From positions 1-64,000 of the forward strand of contig NZ_BNAR01000022.1 of assembly GCF_014653695.1 (NCBI RefSeq): a DNA stretch of 64,000 nt, in the 5' to 3' direction. The translations under genes and the position numbers were made by a program. Below are positions 8,701-17,285 of this stretch, one piece after another; position 1 is the first letter of the stretch, and each line of letters begins with the position of its first letter. The notes beneath the pieces are model-generated. The model ran no database searches and was not told the origin of the DNA. It saw only the letters and a program-made list of their open reading frames with translations. Origin of the DNA: Lentzea cavernae. Its GTDB lineage: Bacteria; Actinomycetota; Actinomycetes; Mycobacteriales; Pseudonocardiaceae.

Positions 8701-9362
8701 TCGGCCTCGGCGCGGCGTGCGCTGCGGTCACCCGCGGCCCGTTCGACTGCTGCCCGCACCTCCATCACCTTGTGGGCGAGTGCCATCGCCTTGTCGGCTT
8801 CGGCCACGGCTTCCTTGTACTCGTCGAGTGCCCTGCGCGCCTCGACGTTCTTGTTGTTGCGGTGGCTCCGGTAAAGAGCGTCGGCCCGCGCCGACAGGTC
8901 GTCGAGGATGCCGTGGACCGAGTGCCCGCTGCGGGCCCGGAAGATCAACGAGGCGAGGTCGCCCCTCGCTTGGCACAGCTCGCGTCCACCAGCGCGCAGG
9001 GCTTCGTGCGACAGCCCGAACGAGGTCTTCCAGCGGGCGCGGTCGTCTCCGTCACCTTGCCACGCCGCTGTGATGCCGGCGCCCGTCGCGGTGTCGCTCA
9101 GGCCGCTCGCGACGCGTTCGACGAGCAGCTCCGTCTCGTCCGGCAGGAGGAGGGCGGCGCGCAGCACCAGCGCCTGCCTGCTGAAGCGGAAGCTGCGCGA
9201 CGAGTTGGGCGGGATCGACCACAGCAGATCGGCCAAGGCGTCGAGGGTCGTGCTCTTGCCGGTCTCGTTGCCGCCGAGGACGAGGCTGAGTCCGGTGCCG
9301 AACTCGACGGTCCTGTTCTCGAAGGCTCCGTAGCGGACGAGATCGAGAGTTCTGACGCGCAT
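5709..9362 (-). CDS. SbcC/YhaN-like SMC ATPase with C-terminal Lsr2-type DNA-binding domain
   Basis: 1217-residue ABC/SMC-family ATPase, partner of the phosphoesterase just upstream (TGATG overlap), forming an Mre11/Rad50-like DNA-processing complex. Walker A is GGNETGKSTT (about 30-39). A very long coiled-coil region rich in Ala/Glu/Arg fills about 170-1000. Near the C-terminus are the ABC signature LSEGTADQAFLALR, Walker B VVLDDVLMTFDD and the H-loop IVLSHHTHIRQVAE, all typical of YhaN. The last 32 residues (about 1186-1217) read VRVWARQNGFQV then ERGRVPHDVIRAYEAA, which matches the DNA-binding domain of the actinobacterial xenogeneic silencer Lsr2, including the RGR minor-groove motif (about 1201-1203). 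YhaN proteins do not normally have this. It should tether the complex to AT-rich DNA. Confidence 0.88.
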   Translation of the reverse strand: MRVRTLDLVRYGAFENRTVEFGTGLSLVLGGNETGKSTTLDALADLLWSIPPNSSRSFRFSRQALVLRAALLLPDETELLVERVASGLSDTATGAGITAAWQGDGDDRARWKTSFGLSHEALRAGGRELCQARGDLASLIFRARSGHSVHGILDDLSARADALYRSHRNNKNVEARRALDEYKEAVAEADKAMALAHKVMEVRAAVERAAGDRSARRAEADRAKAEHDTWSAKLRVAGDVRDLAHLHARATELRAVGPYLSVEDLAAWDGATEQLQRLGDDLADAERLRAEVSAQLADVTVEHEVLTEHSSIIQLTKECTARIESMAGAANACTEADRLDGEALALMSGLTGAGDLPVAELLSRLWLGEDRIAELDAAAAELDDAEEALAEAEKKLSDARDQEGVDSCSPAVAPPETVSALREAVDSLKAAGSPSAALDQALCAARDAASKRTVSLTRAGLPAHTAVGVVPSPGTIKISGDRLVADEEAVRDTRSAAATATQRVAELEERLRATDVQDVLGPTAVVDARAERDRLVDEVMRKWVAGVPTSEAPGLPVAAERAIRQADRLADLLSEHREAAAIRAGLDTQLTAARREATAATIAVDAAESELAGARRAWTAIWQLAGVAAPPPAEAVAHGALLVDVLAAEGEVVAARELVENLHPQAEQQRVYLTEVLARAGRSRPGADLGSLLAAAEEVLAEDADAREARAVAGQMRKLREAAQSWRDCASAAHDSVDAKWNSALTAVGLPSSTPKGWYRRRDVVTQARDLHTDANGRRAEARVLRDRYDIFAKELSRVTARLGIDVAADPAETTALLADRLRAAQQAKTRSDDFETRLAVLDEDAERAARRRQSVLDEWADLERRVGTGDLEQAAGRGRLLADLEGRIAKHTEVVRAALPDLDTEQLVSELADADADSVRFAAESAGERAQIADQAHEQAFADHVRLKQQYRELTTRPGAAELHAKAEEKLAALAEHVEEYLVVEIQRTVLRDELDAYERKHASPLLDAAGRILEQLTEGRYVGLRPVHGKDGRSLRIVGADEQAHAPDELSEGTADQAFLALRLAGIASLQESRVARGLPTLPVVLDDVLMTFDDARAAAAIQVMAELAERWQIIVLSHHTHIRQVAEGLGVAGMTVSELVAPATLEPTRAAEEVRAAIREGTVLEAVAPVHNARPGPAQDLTAVRVWARQNGFQVKERGRVPHDVIRAYEAANA

Positions 9363-10600
9363 CAGTTCACCTCGGAGGACATCTTGGCCAGCAGGTCGGC
9401 CAGCGCCGTGGCGGTGATCCTGCGCAGGACGTCGTCGTCGCTCAGGTCGAGCCCTGACTTGCGCAGTTCGAAGCCGAAGTCGCGATTGGGCAACTTCGCC
9501 ACCTCCTTCACGGCACCGATGTCCTCGGTCAGCTCCTGACCCCGGCGGAGCACCGCGTCGAGCAGCCGGTCCTCGACCCTGCTCCTGGCCTGTGGCACCC
9601 GCGCCTGCGAGACGGCTTTCTCGACCGTGACGCCGGTGCGTTCCGCGAGTGATCGCACCGTCTCGGTCAACCGGACCCGGTCGCTCAACGCCCCCGCCAT
9701 CGCGGTCTCGCCGGTGATCGTGACGCGGGCCAGCAGCGGGCGGTCACCCGTCGCCGCCCGGTCTTCGGCCAGACGACGTTCCACCGCGTCGTAGACGTCG
9801 TCGACCGATCGCAGGCCGGTGGCGTCCACCTGGACCTTCCCCCACCGGGCCACGTCCAGCGGCTCGAAGGTCAAAGCCGCTTTCTGCCCGACGGCGAGGT
9901 CCACCACCAAGGCACCCTTCGGGCCGGTTTCGTTCACGTGCCTGCCCTGGAGGTTGCCCGAGAACGCGGCCACCCAGTGGTCCTGGTTCACGACCCGCCG
10001 GGTGTGGACGTGTCCGAGCGCGAAGTACTCGTAAGCCTTCCGCTCCAGGTCGGCCGGTGAGCACGGGGCGTAGCTCGCGTGCCCCTCCGCTCCCGCGACC
10101 GCCGTGTGGAGAATGCCGACGTTCACCAGGTCGTCGACCCGATCGCGGTATGACAGCACCAGGTTGTCGCGTACGTCCCTCGACGGGAATCCCTGACCGT
10201 GGACCGCCAGCCCCAGGTCTGCGTCGATGATCAGCTCCGGCTCGTCCGTGCTCATCACGCTGACGTTGCGAGGCAGGGGCACGGCTTTCGTGACGACGCT
10301 GGCGGCGTCGTGGTTGCCGGCGACCATGAAGACGCGCACTCCGTGGTCGTCCAGCACGCCCATCTGCTTGGCGAAGAACTGGCCTGTCGCGTAGTCCTTC
10401 CAGTCGCCGTCGTAGATGTCTCCGGCCAGCACGAGCGCGTTGGCCTTCTTGTCGACAACCAACTTCACCAGGTTCTCCAGCGCACGTCGCGACGCCAGCC
10501 GCAGTTGCTGGGCGAGGTCGTCGTCGGCGAACCTGCTGAGCCCGCTGAGGGGGCTGTCGAGGTGGATGTCGGCCGCGTGCACGATCCGCACCCCGGTCAC
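9362..10600 (-). CDS. SbcD/YhaO-like metallophosphoesterase (Mre11-type nuclease subunit)
   Basis: About 412-residue calcineurin-like phosphoesterase; the nuclease half of a SbcCD/YhaO-YhaN complex. Metal-ligand motifs in order: HAADIHLDSP (DxH), LAGDIYDGD (GDxxD), VAGNHDA (GNHD), ILHTAV, and ALGHVHTRR (GHxH). The C-terminal half is the regulatory/coiled-coil-binding region ending at the start of the ATPase gene. I prefer GTG 10600 (VTGVRIVHAADIH) because GGAG lies 9 nt upstream; ATG 10621 is an alternative without an SD. The gene is divergent from the Shango operon. Confidence 0.88.
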   Translation of the reverse strand: MTGVRIVHAADIHLDSPLSGLSRFADDDLAQQLRLASRRALENLVKLVVDKKANALVLAGDIYDGDWKDYATGQFFAKQMGVLDDHGVRVFMVAGNHDAASVVTKAVPLPRNVSVMSTDEPELIIDADLGLAVHGQGFPSRDVRDNLVLSYRDRVDDLVNVGILHTAVAGAEGHASYAPCSPADLERKAYEYFALGHVHTRRVVNQDHWVAAFSGNLQGRHVNETGPKGALVVDLAVGQKAALTFEPLDVARWGKVQVDATGLRSVDDVYDAVERRLAEDRAATGDRPLLARVTITGETAMAGALSDRVRLTETVRSLAERTGVTVEKAVSQARVPQARSRVEDRLLDAVLRRGQELTEDIGAVKEVAKLPNRDFGFELRKSGLDLSDDDVLRRITATALADLLAKMSSEVN

Positions 10601-10894
10601 CCCTGCACACTCCGGTGGCATGGACGGACCACGAGTGACGGCACCGAAAAGTGATCATGCAAGAGCGTCATGGCCCGCACATCGCAGTCGTCCGCCACAG
10701 CGCTACACGGAACCGCACGGCCAGTTTGTGAGTAGTTTTCACGTAATTGTCAGGTACTGCGACAAGGCGAAAGTGACATTGGCGTAATTCACCCGTTTGG
10801 GCGCTAACGTCACATGGAACTGACGCGACGTAGCCGCTGTCACCGTTTTCGAGAAACCGTCCTCGCCCGGACGGCGCAGACCCGAGGAGACCGA
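10601..10894. promoter_or_regulatory. divergent promoter region, YhaO/YhaN operon and Shango operon
   Basis: 294-bp gap, visibly less GC-rich than its surroundings around 10725-10800. It contains TTGTC/GACAA inverted arms (10747-10765) and GTGAC/GTCAC arms further right, candidate operators. Both operons start here facing opposite ways, so they may be co-regulated. No regulator gene is linked. Confidence 0.45.
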
Positions 10895-13159
10895 GTGGGG
10901 CTGTTCGACCGGCTGCGCCAGAGGTTCGGGAGCGGGTCCACCGTGATCACGCCTCCACCACCCGCACCGCGGTACGCGCCGGCGTCGCCACCGGTCTTCA
11001 CGACCCGCCCTCCGCTGGTCGCTCTGGCACCGCCTTCCCGGCCTGCCGCACAGCGTGAACCCGCGGCGCCGGCTCCGGAGTGGGTGCCGCCTGGCACGAC
11101 GACGACCGTGGCGGGCCGGTCGCTGCCCGGCGGGATGATCTACGTCGGGAAACTGCCCCACGGCGAGGCCGCGCTCCGCCGCAACGTCGAGGTCATCGAC
11201 CCGAGGTTGCCGATCGACTGGCGCAACCCCGACTTCGCCGGCCAGGACATGGACTACTGGCCCGCCTACCAGTCGATCACGCCGCGCAGCAGGGCCGCGT
11301 ACCTGCTGTGGCTGGAGAGCGGCCGGTGGGCCCCCGACGCCTACATCGGCTACGTGTTCCTCTACTTCTACGGCCTGGAGCGACGTGCGCTCGTCGACGC
11401 GCAGCAGGACCCGGCCGCGCGGGCCGACCTGCCGCGCATTCTCGGGGAGGTCGTCCGCCTGCTGACGGTCTACGGTGTCAACTCGTCGTTCCACCAGTAC
11501 GCGACCGAGTTCCAGCAGGTCCTGTGCGCCCTCATCACCAGAGGTGAGGGCGCCGCGCCCGATCCGGACGAGCACGACAGATGGTCTCCGCCGCTCATGC
11601 TGCGTCTCGGCATCGGCCGCTTCGCGGCCGAGGGACGTCCGGTACCCGTCGACTGGGCTTGGGCGTGGGCCATGCTCCACCCCGAGATCTACTCGCGAAC
11701 GCCCGCGACGCGGTGCCCTGACGAATTCCGCACGTTGTTCACCGCCCGCTACCAGGCGCGGTATGCCGACGGCATCAAGATCCGCCCCCTCAAAAGCCGG
11801 GTGGCCCTCTCCTACCGCCCCGCGAGCGGCGGGCTCCGCGCCACGAGCTGGCAGCTGGACGTGCCTGACGTGCTCACCGCTGCGGCGCCGACGAAGGCGC
11901 TCAAAGCACTGGTCGAGTCGTGCACCGACGACTTGGACGCCTACAGCCGCCTGATCGGCCGCCAACCGGAGGCGGCCGGAACGCTGCCCGCACTGGCCCT
12001 GCTGCCGGACGAGCTGTTCACCGTCGGCCTCGACGGTATGCGCCCGATGCGCGACCTGGTGGACCGGACCCTCCCGGACGACGTGCGGCAGGCCCGGTTC
12101 GAGCTGGCCGACCTGACTTCTCTCTGGCCGTCCCGCACACCCGGCAAGTTCGCGAAGGCCGACGCGGTCGGTTTGGCGCAGTTGCTGGACAAGCTCGGTA
12201 TCGGCATCGAGCCCGACGTGCGCATGGGCGCCTCGGTGCACAGCGCGGGACCGGCTGTGCTGTTCAGGGTCACCGCCGCGCAGCCAACGACCGCGACACC
12301 CGAGTACACAGCTGCCACGACGTTGCTGCACCTCGCCGCGGTCGTCTCGGCGGCCGACGACGACGTGTCCGCCGCCGAACGCGACCACCTGGTCTCGCAC
12401 CTGGAGTCGAGCCTGAACCTGACGCCGGGGGAACGGGTCAGGCTGACCGCCCACCTGGACTGGTTGCTGGCCTCGAAGCTGAAGCTGACCGGTCTCACGA
12501 AGCGCCTGGGTGCCCTGACCGATGCCCAGCGCACCCACGTCGCCCAGTTCGCCACCGCCATCGCGGCCGTGGACGGCGTCGTCTCGCCCGGCGAGGTCGA
12601 CACGCTGCGCAAGATCTACAAGCTGCTGGGGCAGGAGCCGGACTCGGTGTACACCGAACTGCACGCCCTCACCGCCACCTCGGCCCGCCCCGCACCCGCT
12701 ACCGAACCGGTCGTCGTCGTGCCTGCAGACACCGGTCCGACCGGCTACCTCATCCCTCCACCGCCGAAGCCCGAGCCGCCCGCCGGAGCCATCCGTCTCG
12801 ATCCGGCCCTGGTGGAGGCCAAGATGCGGGAGAGCGCCGCTGTGGCAGCCCTGCTCGCCGACGTCTTCGACGACGAACCGGACGAGGTGGCACCACAACC
12901 GCCCGCTCCGGTCGCCGCGGTGGACCTCGTCGGTTCTCTCGACGCGGCCCACTCGGCCTTGCTGCGAAAGCTGACCGTCCGACCGTTCTGGAACCGCGCG
13001 GATTTCGACGCCCTGTGTGCCGAGGTCGCGCTGTTGCCCGAAGGCGCGCTGGACGTGCTCAACGAAGCAGCGGTCGAGGCCTCCGAAGAACCGGTCGTCG
13101 AGGAAGACGACGACCAGCTCGTGATCAACGACTACGCAATGGGAGAACTGCTCGCATGA
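10895..13159 (+). CDS. sngA: Shango-type TerB-domain protein (SngA-like)
   Basis: 754 residues from GTG 10895 (VGLFDRLRQRF), preceded by GAGGAG; an in-frame ATG at 10814 is further upstream but lacks an SD. A Pro-rich linker (about 15-75) leads into a TerB-N region (WPAYQSITPRSRAAYLLWLESGR ... FLYFYGLERR), a central TerB fold (LLHLAAVVSAADDDVSAAERDHL; acidic metal-binding Asp cluster) and a C-terminal TerB-C region (IRLDPALVEAKMRES ... WNRADFDALCAEVALLPEG ... INDYAMGE). TerB-N/TerB-C proteins precede a DUF2791 ATPase and an Lhr-like helicase in the Shango anti-phage system. The stop overlaps the next start (ATGA). Confidence 0.82.
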   Translation: MGLFDRLRQRFGSGSTVITPPPPAPRYAPASPPVFTTRPPLVALAPPSRPAAQREPAAPAPEWVPPGTTTTVAGRSLPGGMIYVGKLPHGEAALRRNVEVIDPRLPIDWRNPDFAGQDMDYWPAYQSITPRSRAAYLLWLESGRWAPDAYIGYVFLYFYGLERRALVDAQQDPAARADLPRILGEVVRLLTVYGVNSSFHQYATEFQQVLCALITRGEGAAPDPDEHDRWSPPLMLRLGIGRFAAEGRPVPVDWAWAWAMLHPEIYSRTPATRCPDEFRTLFTARYQARYADGIKIRPLKSRVALSYRPASGGLRATSWQLDVPDVLTAAAPTKALKALVESCTDDLDAYSRLIGRQPEAAGTLPALALLPDELFTVGLDGMRPMRDLVDRTLPDDVRQARFELADLTSLWPSRTPGKFAKADAVGLAQLLDKLGIGIEPDVRMGASVHSAGPAVLFRVTAAQPTTATPEYTAATTLLHLAAVVSAADDDVSAAERDHLVSHLESSLNLTPGERVRLTAHLDWLLASKLKLTGLTKRLGALTDAQRTHVAQFATAIAAVDGVVSPGEVDTLRKIYKLLGQEPDSVYTELHALTATSARPAPATEPVVVVPADTGPTGYLIPPPPKPEPPAGAIRLDPALVEAKMRESAAVAALLADVFDDEPDEVAPQPPAPVAAVDLVGSLDAAHSALLRKLTVRPFWNRADFDALCAEVALLPEGALDVLNEAAVEASEEPVVEEDDDQLVINDYAMGELLA

Positions 13160-14478
13160 ACGACACGCGCATCCGGCCACGCGACCGCGACGCGATCATC
13201 CAGTCGCTGCGGGCAGGCGTCGTACCCCGCTCGGGCCAGCAGCACGTCCAGGTCGGGCGTGCCCGCGAGGTCGAGTCGTTGCTGCGCGACCTCGACAGCG
13301 TCGCCGACGGTGGTTCCACAGCCCGCTTCGTCATCGGGGAGTACGGCTCCGGCAAGACGTTCTTCCTGAACCTCATCCGCGCGGCAGCGCTGAAGAAGCG
13401 ACTGGTCACCATGCACGCCGACCTTGCGCCCGACCGCCGCCTGCACGCCACCGGCGGCCAGGCCCGCAGCCTCTACGCCGAGCTGGCCCGCAACACGTCC
13501 ACCTCGGCCAAGCCGGACGGCGGCGCGCTGGCGGGCATCGTCGAGCGTTTCGTCTCCCAGGCGCTCACCACCGCACGGGAGCAGGGGGTGTCGCCGGAGA
13601 ACGTCATCCGGCAGCGCATGGCAGAGCTGTCCGAACTGGTCGGCGGCTACGACTTCGGCACGGTGGTGGAGGCGTACTGGCGCGGCCACGACACCGGCAA
13701 CGAACAGCTCAAGATCGACGCGGTGCGCTGGCTGCGTGGTGAGTTCACCACCAAGACCGAGGCCCGGGCAGCGCTGGGCGTGCGCACGATCGTGGACGAC
13801 GCGAATTTCTACGACCAGCTCAAGCTGCTGTCCCGCTTCGTGCGCATGGCCGGCTACAGCGGGCTGCTGGTGTGCCTGGACGAGATGGTCAACCTCTACA
13901 AGCTGACCTCCTCGCAGGCCCGTTCCGCCAACTACGAGCAGATCCTGCGCATCGTCAACGACAGCCTCCAGGGCGTCAGCACCCACATCGGCTTCCTGTT
14001 CGGAGGCACACCCGAGTTCCTCATGGACACCCGCCGAGGCCTGTACTCCTACGAGGCGTTGCAGTCGCGCCTGGCGGAGAACGCCTTCGCCACCAACGGC
14101 CTGGTCGACCACTCGGGCCCGGTGTTGCGGCTGACCAACCTCACGCAGGAGGACTTCTACATCCTGCTCACCAAACTGCGTCACGTGCACGCTTCGGGTG
14201 ACCCGCAGCAGTACCTCGTGCCCGAAGAGGCGCTGCACGCGTTCATGCACCACTGCTCGCAGAACATCGGTGACGCCTACTTCCGCACACCGCGCACCAC
14301 GATCCGGGAGTTCCTGAACCTGTTGTCGGTGCTGGAGAACAACGCCGCCCAGCCGTGGGAGCCGCTCGTCGGCGGCGTGCGGTTCGAGGTGGAAACGAAC
14401 CCCGACCTCGAACCGCTGGAGCCGGCGGCGCAGGACGAGTCGAGAGTGGACGATGAGCTGGCCACCTTCCGCCTCTGA
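13156..14478 (+). CDS. sngB: Shango-type ATP-binding protein, DUF2791/BrxD-like (SngB-like)
   Basis: 440-residue P-loop ATPase. Walker A is GEYGSGKTFF (residues 61-70) and Walker B GLLVCLDEMVNLY; the later FLFGGTPEFLMD and RLAENAF blocks are typical of the DUF2791 family that also supplies BrxD of BREX systems. The start ATG overlaps the sngA stop and the C-terminus overlaps sngC by 26 nt, so the three are tightly coupled. No PglX, PglZ or BrxC is nearby, which argues against BREX and for Shango. Confidence 0.87.
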   Translation: MNDTRIRPRDRDAIIQSLRAGVVPRSGQQHVQVGRAREVESLLRDLDSVADGGSTARFVIGEYGSGKTFFLNLIRAAALKKRLVTMHADLAPDRRLHATGGQARSLYAELARNTSTSAKPDGGALAGIVERFVSQALTTAREQGVSPENVIRQRMAELSELVGGYDFGTVVEAYWRGHDTGNEQLKIDAVRWLRGEFTTKTEARAALGVRTIVDDANFYDQLKLLSRFVRMAGYSGLLVCLDEMVNLYKLTSSQARSANYEQILRIVNDSLQGVSTHIGFLFGGTPEFLMDTRRGLYSYEALQSRLAENAFATNGLVDHSGPVLRLTNLTQEDFYILLTKLRHVHASGDPQQYLVPEEALHAFMHHCSQNIGDAYFRTPRTTIREFLNLLSVLENNAAQPWEPLVGGVRFEVETNPDLEPLEPAAQDESRVDDELATFRL

Positions 14479-17281
14479 CGCCCGGTCGGGCACCTCGGAG
14501 TTCTTCCGCCTGCACACGAAGGTTCAGCGCTGGATCCACCGGCAGGGGTGGCCGAAGCTGAACGACGCCCAGGAACAGACCATCCCCCTGGTGCTCAAAG
14601 GCACCGAGGACGTGATCGTCTCGGCGGCCACCGCGTCCGGCAAGACGGAGGCGGCGTTCCTGCCGATCTGCTCCGCGCTGCTCGACGAGGTGGCCGATGG
14701 CGGCATCCAGGTCCTCTACGTGTCACCGCTCAAGGCGCTGATCAACGACCAGCACCGCCGCCTCGACGAGCTGTGCGAAAGCCTCGACCTGCCAGTGCAT
14801 CGCTGGCACGGAGACGTACCGGGTTCAGCGAAGGCCAAGGTCCTCACCAAGCCCGAGGGCATCCTGCTGATCACGCCGGAGTCGCTGGAGGCGATGTTCG
14901 TCCTGCGCGGCATGGAGATCGGCTGGCTGCTGCGCGGGCTGCGGTGGGTCGTGATCGACGAGATGCACTCGTTCATGGGCACCGAGCGCGGCGCGCAGCT
15001 CCAGTCCCTGTTGCACCGCGTCGAGCTCGCCACCCGCCGCCGTGTGCCCCGCATCGGGTTGTCGGCCACCCTCGGCGACATGCAGGCGGCGCGCGACTAC
15101 CTGCGCTCCGGCCACAACGAAAGCGTCCACCTGGTGACCGCTTCGCACCAGACGAGCAATATCAGTGCCATCATCCGCGGGTACGTCAACGAGGCGCCCA
15201 CTGCGGGAGACCACGAATCCGACGGGGGGACCTCCGTCGAGCGGATCAGCGAGCACGTCTTCACCGCCCTGCGCGGCGGCAACAACCTCGTGTTCTTCGA
15301 CCGACGCGGCGACGTCGAGCTGTACGCCGACCGGCTGCGCCGCAGCAGCGAGGAACGCGCCGTGCCCAACGAGTTCTTCCCACACCACGGCAACCTGGCC
15401 AAAGAGGTGCGAGAGCACGTCGAAGACCTGCTCAAGAGCAACCGGCCCGTCACCGTGATGTGCACCTCCACGCTGGAGATGGGCATCGACATCGGCACGC
15501 TCACCTCGGTCGCCCAGGTCGGGGCGCCGCCCTCGGTCGCGAGCCTGCGCCAGCGCATCGGCCGCTCCGGGCGACGCGGCGAACCCGCCGTGCTGCGCAT
15601 GTACGTGACTGCCGAGGAGATCACCGCCGACATCGCGCCCCAGGACGAACTGCGCGCGGAACTGTTCCAAGCCGTGGCGATGATGAGTCTGCTCGCCGAG
15701 CGCTGGTACGAGCCCGCGGACACGTCCTCCCTGCACCTGTCCACACTCGTGCAGCAGGTCATGTCCGTCATCGCCCAGCACCAAGGCGCTCACCCGGCCG
15801 AGCTGTTCCGGGGGCTGTGCCTGTCCGGGCCGTTCTCGCACGTCGACAAGGCGACCTTCGCGGCCCTGCTGCGAGACTTGGGCAACGCCGAACTCGTTCA
15901 GCAGGAATCTGACGGCCTGCTCCTGCTCGGCAGGGTGGGGGAACGGATCGTCGGCCACTACTCGTTCTACGCCGTGTTCGCGGAGAAGCAAGAGTACCGG
16001 CTGGTCCACGGCTCCCGCACGCTCGGCACTCTGCACGTGACCACACCTATCGAGGTCGGTTCACTCGTCATCTTCGCGGGCAAGCGCTGGAAGATCGTCT
16101 CCGTGGACGACCAGGCGTCCCTGATCCAGGTCGAGCCCTCCCGCGGTGGACGGGCACCCAAGTTCGCCGGCGGCCGTGCCGAGATCCACGACGAGGTCCG
16201 CCGTCGCATGCGCGTTTGGTACGAGTCGGGCGACGTCCCCGCCTACCTCGACGTCACCGCCCAACGCCTTCTCGACGAGGGGCGTGCGGCCTACCGCCGC
16301 TTCGACCTCGCCCGGAACGGTGCACTCACCAGGGGCGACGACACCATCGTGTTTCCCTGGCGCGGCGACCGCATCCTCAACACCCTCACTGCCTGGCTGA
16401 CCCGCATCGGCGTGCAGGCCGCACGGGACGGTGTCGCCTTCACCGTGCCCAAGTGCACACCGGCGCAACTGCGCGCAATCCTCCAGCAGTTGCTGCTGGA
16501 GGACGACACCACCGCCGAGGACATCGCCGCCGCATTGCCCGACACCGCGGTCGAGAAGCACGATGTCCACCTCGGCAAGCCATTGCGCACCCGCGCCTAC
16601 GCCGCCGGGTACCTCGACATGACCGGAGCTCGCTCCGCCCTCGTGGACCTTGTCGACCGACTGCCAGAGCACGACGTGGACATCATCACCGGAACCCTTC
16701 GCGTCCCCCAGTCCCTCATCACCACCCCGACGGCTTACGCAGTCGTCGACGTCGAAACCACCGGCTTCGCCGCCAGGGGACACGATCGGATCATTGAGGT
16801 CGCGGTCGTCCGCATGGCCCGGGACGGGACCGTCCTCAGCGAGTGGAGCTCACTGGTCGATCCCCGGCGTTCGCTCTCGGCCACCGAGGTCCACGGCATC
16901 ACCGAGGAGGAGGTGGCCGATGCCCCGACATTCGCTGACGTAGCGCCCACTCTCGCCACCTACCTGGACGGTGCCGTCGTCGTGGCCCACAACGCTTCGT
17001 TCGACCTGAACTTCCTGCATGCGGAGTTCGCCCGCGCCAGCCATCCGTTCACCCCTCACGGGTCGCTGTGCACGATGAAGCTCGACACCCGCGTCCACCA
17101 GGCAGGGCGCCGCAGGTTGCCGGACTGCCTGGCCGCGGTCGGCGTGCCCGGTCCCCACGGCGCGGCCCACCGTGCGCTCACTGATGCCAAAGCGACCGCC
17201 GACCTGCTGCGCCACTACTTGACCCATGCGCCACACGATGTGCGAACCGTCGTCATCGGACCGGATTTCAGCACCTCGTAG
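14453..17281 (+). CDS. sngC: Shango-type Lhr-like DEAD/DEAH helicase fused to a DnaQ exonuclease (SngC-like)
   Basis: 942 residues. Superfamily 2 helicase motifs: Q region LNDAQEQTIPL, motif I ATASGKTEA, Ia VSPLKAL, II VIDEMHSF (DEMH), III SATLGD, IV NLVFFDRRGD, V TSTLEMGIDI, VI RIGRSGRRGE. A winged-helix-rich middle follows. From about residue 760 there is a complete DEDDh 3'-5' exonuclease: Exo I VVDVETTGF, VHGITEEEV, Exo II AHNASFDLNFL, Exo III HRALTDAKAT. An exonuclease on the helicase is not, to my knowledge, part of the reference Shango. The gene ends 5 bp before the prophage remnant starts. Confidence 0.88.
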   Translation: MSWPPSASDARSGTSEFFRLHTKVQRWIHRQGWPKLNDAQEQTIPLVLKGTEDVIVSAATASGKTEAAFLPICSALLDEVADGGIQVLYVSPLKALINDQHRRLDELCESLDLPVHRWHGDVPGSAKAKVLTKPEGILLITPESLEAMFVLRGMEIGWLLRGLRWVVIDEMHSFMGTERGAQLQSLLHRVELATRRRVPRIGLSATLGDMQAARDYLRSGHNESVHLVTASHQTSNISAIIRGYVNEAPTAGDHESDGGTSVERISEHVFTALRGGNNLVFFDRRGDVELYADRLRRSSEERAVPNEFFPHHGNLAKEVREHVEDLLKSNRPVTVMCTSTLEMGIDIGTLTSVAQVGAPPSVASLRQRIGRSGRRGEPAVLRMYVTAEEITADIAPQDELRAELFQAVAMMSLLAERWYEPADTSSLHLSTLVQQVMSVIAQHQGAHPAELFRGLCLSGPFSHVDKATFAALLRDLGNAELVQQESDGLLLLGRVGERIVGHYSFYAVFAEKQEYRLVHGSRTLGTLHVTTPIEVGSLVIFAGKRWKIVSVDDQASLIQVEPSRGGRAPKFAGGRAEIHDEVRRRMRVWYESGDVPAYLDVTAQRLLDEGRAAYRRFDLARNGALTRGDDTIVFPWRGDRILNTLTAWLTRIGVQAARDGVAFTVPKCTPAQLRAILQQLLLEDDTTAEDIAAALPDTAVEKHDVHLGKPLRTRAYAAGYLDMTGARSALVDLVDRLPEHDVDIITGTLRVPQSLITTPTAYAVVDVETTGFAARGHDRIIEVAVVRMARDGTVLSEWSSLVDPRRSLSATEVHGITEEEVADAPTFADVAPTLATYLDGAVVVAHNASFDLNFLHAEFARASHPFTPHGSLCTMKLDTRVHQAGRRRLPDCLAAVGVPGPHGAAHRALTDAKATADLLRHYLTHAPHDVRTVVIGPDFSTS

Positions 17282-17285
17282 CTAA

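Noticed and set aside
10739..13180. 813-codon minus-strand ORF opposite the TerB gene
   Set aside because: Antisense shadow of a high-GC gene: no recognisable domains, Arg/Gly/Gln-rich composition, and the plus-strand frame shows clear TerB motifs.
13156..17281. BREX or DISARM system
   Set aside because: DUF2791 and helicase proteins occur in those systems, but no PglX/PglZ, BrxC/PglY or DISARM methylase genes are present; the TerB partner points to Shango.
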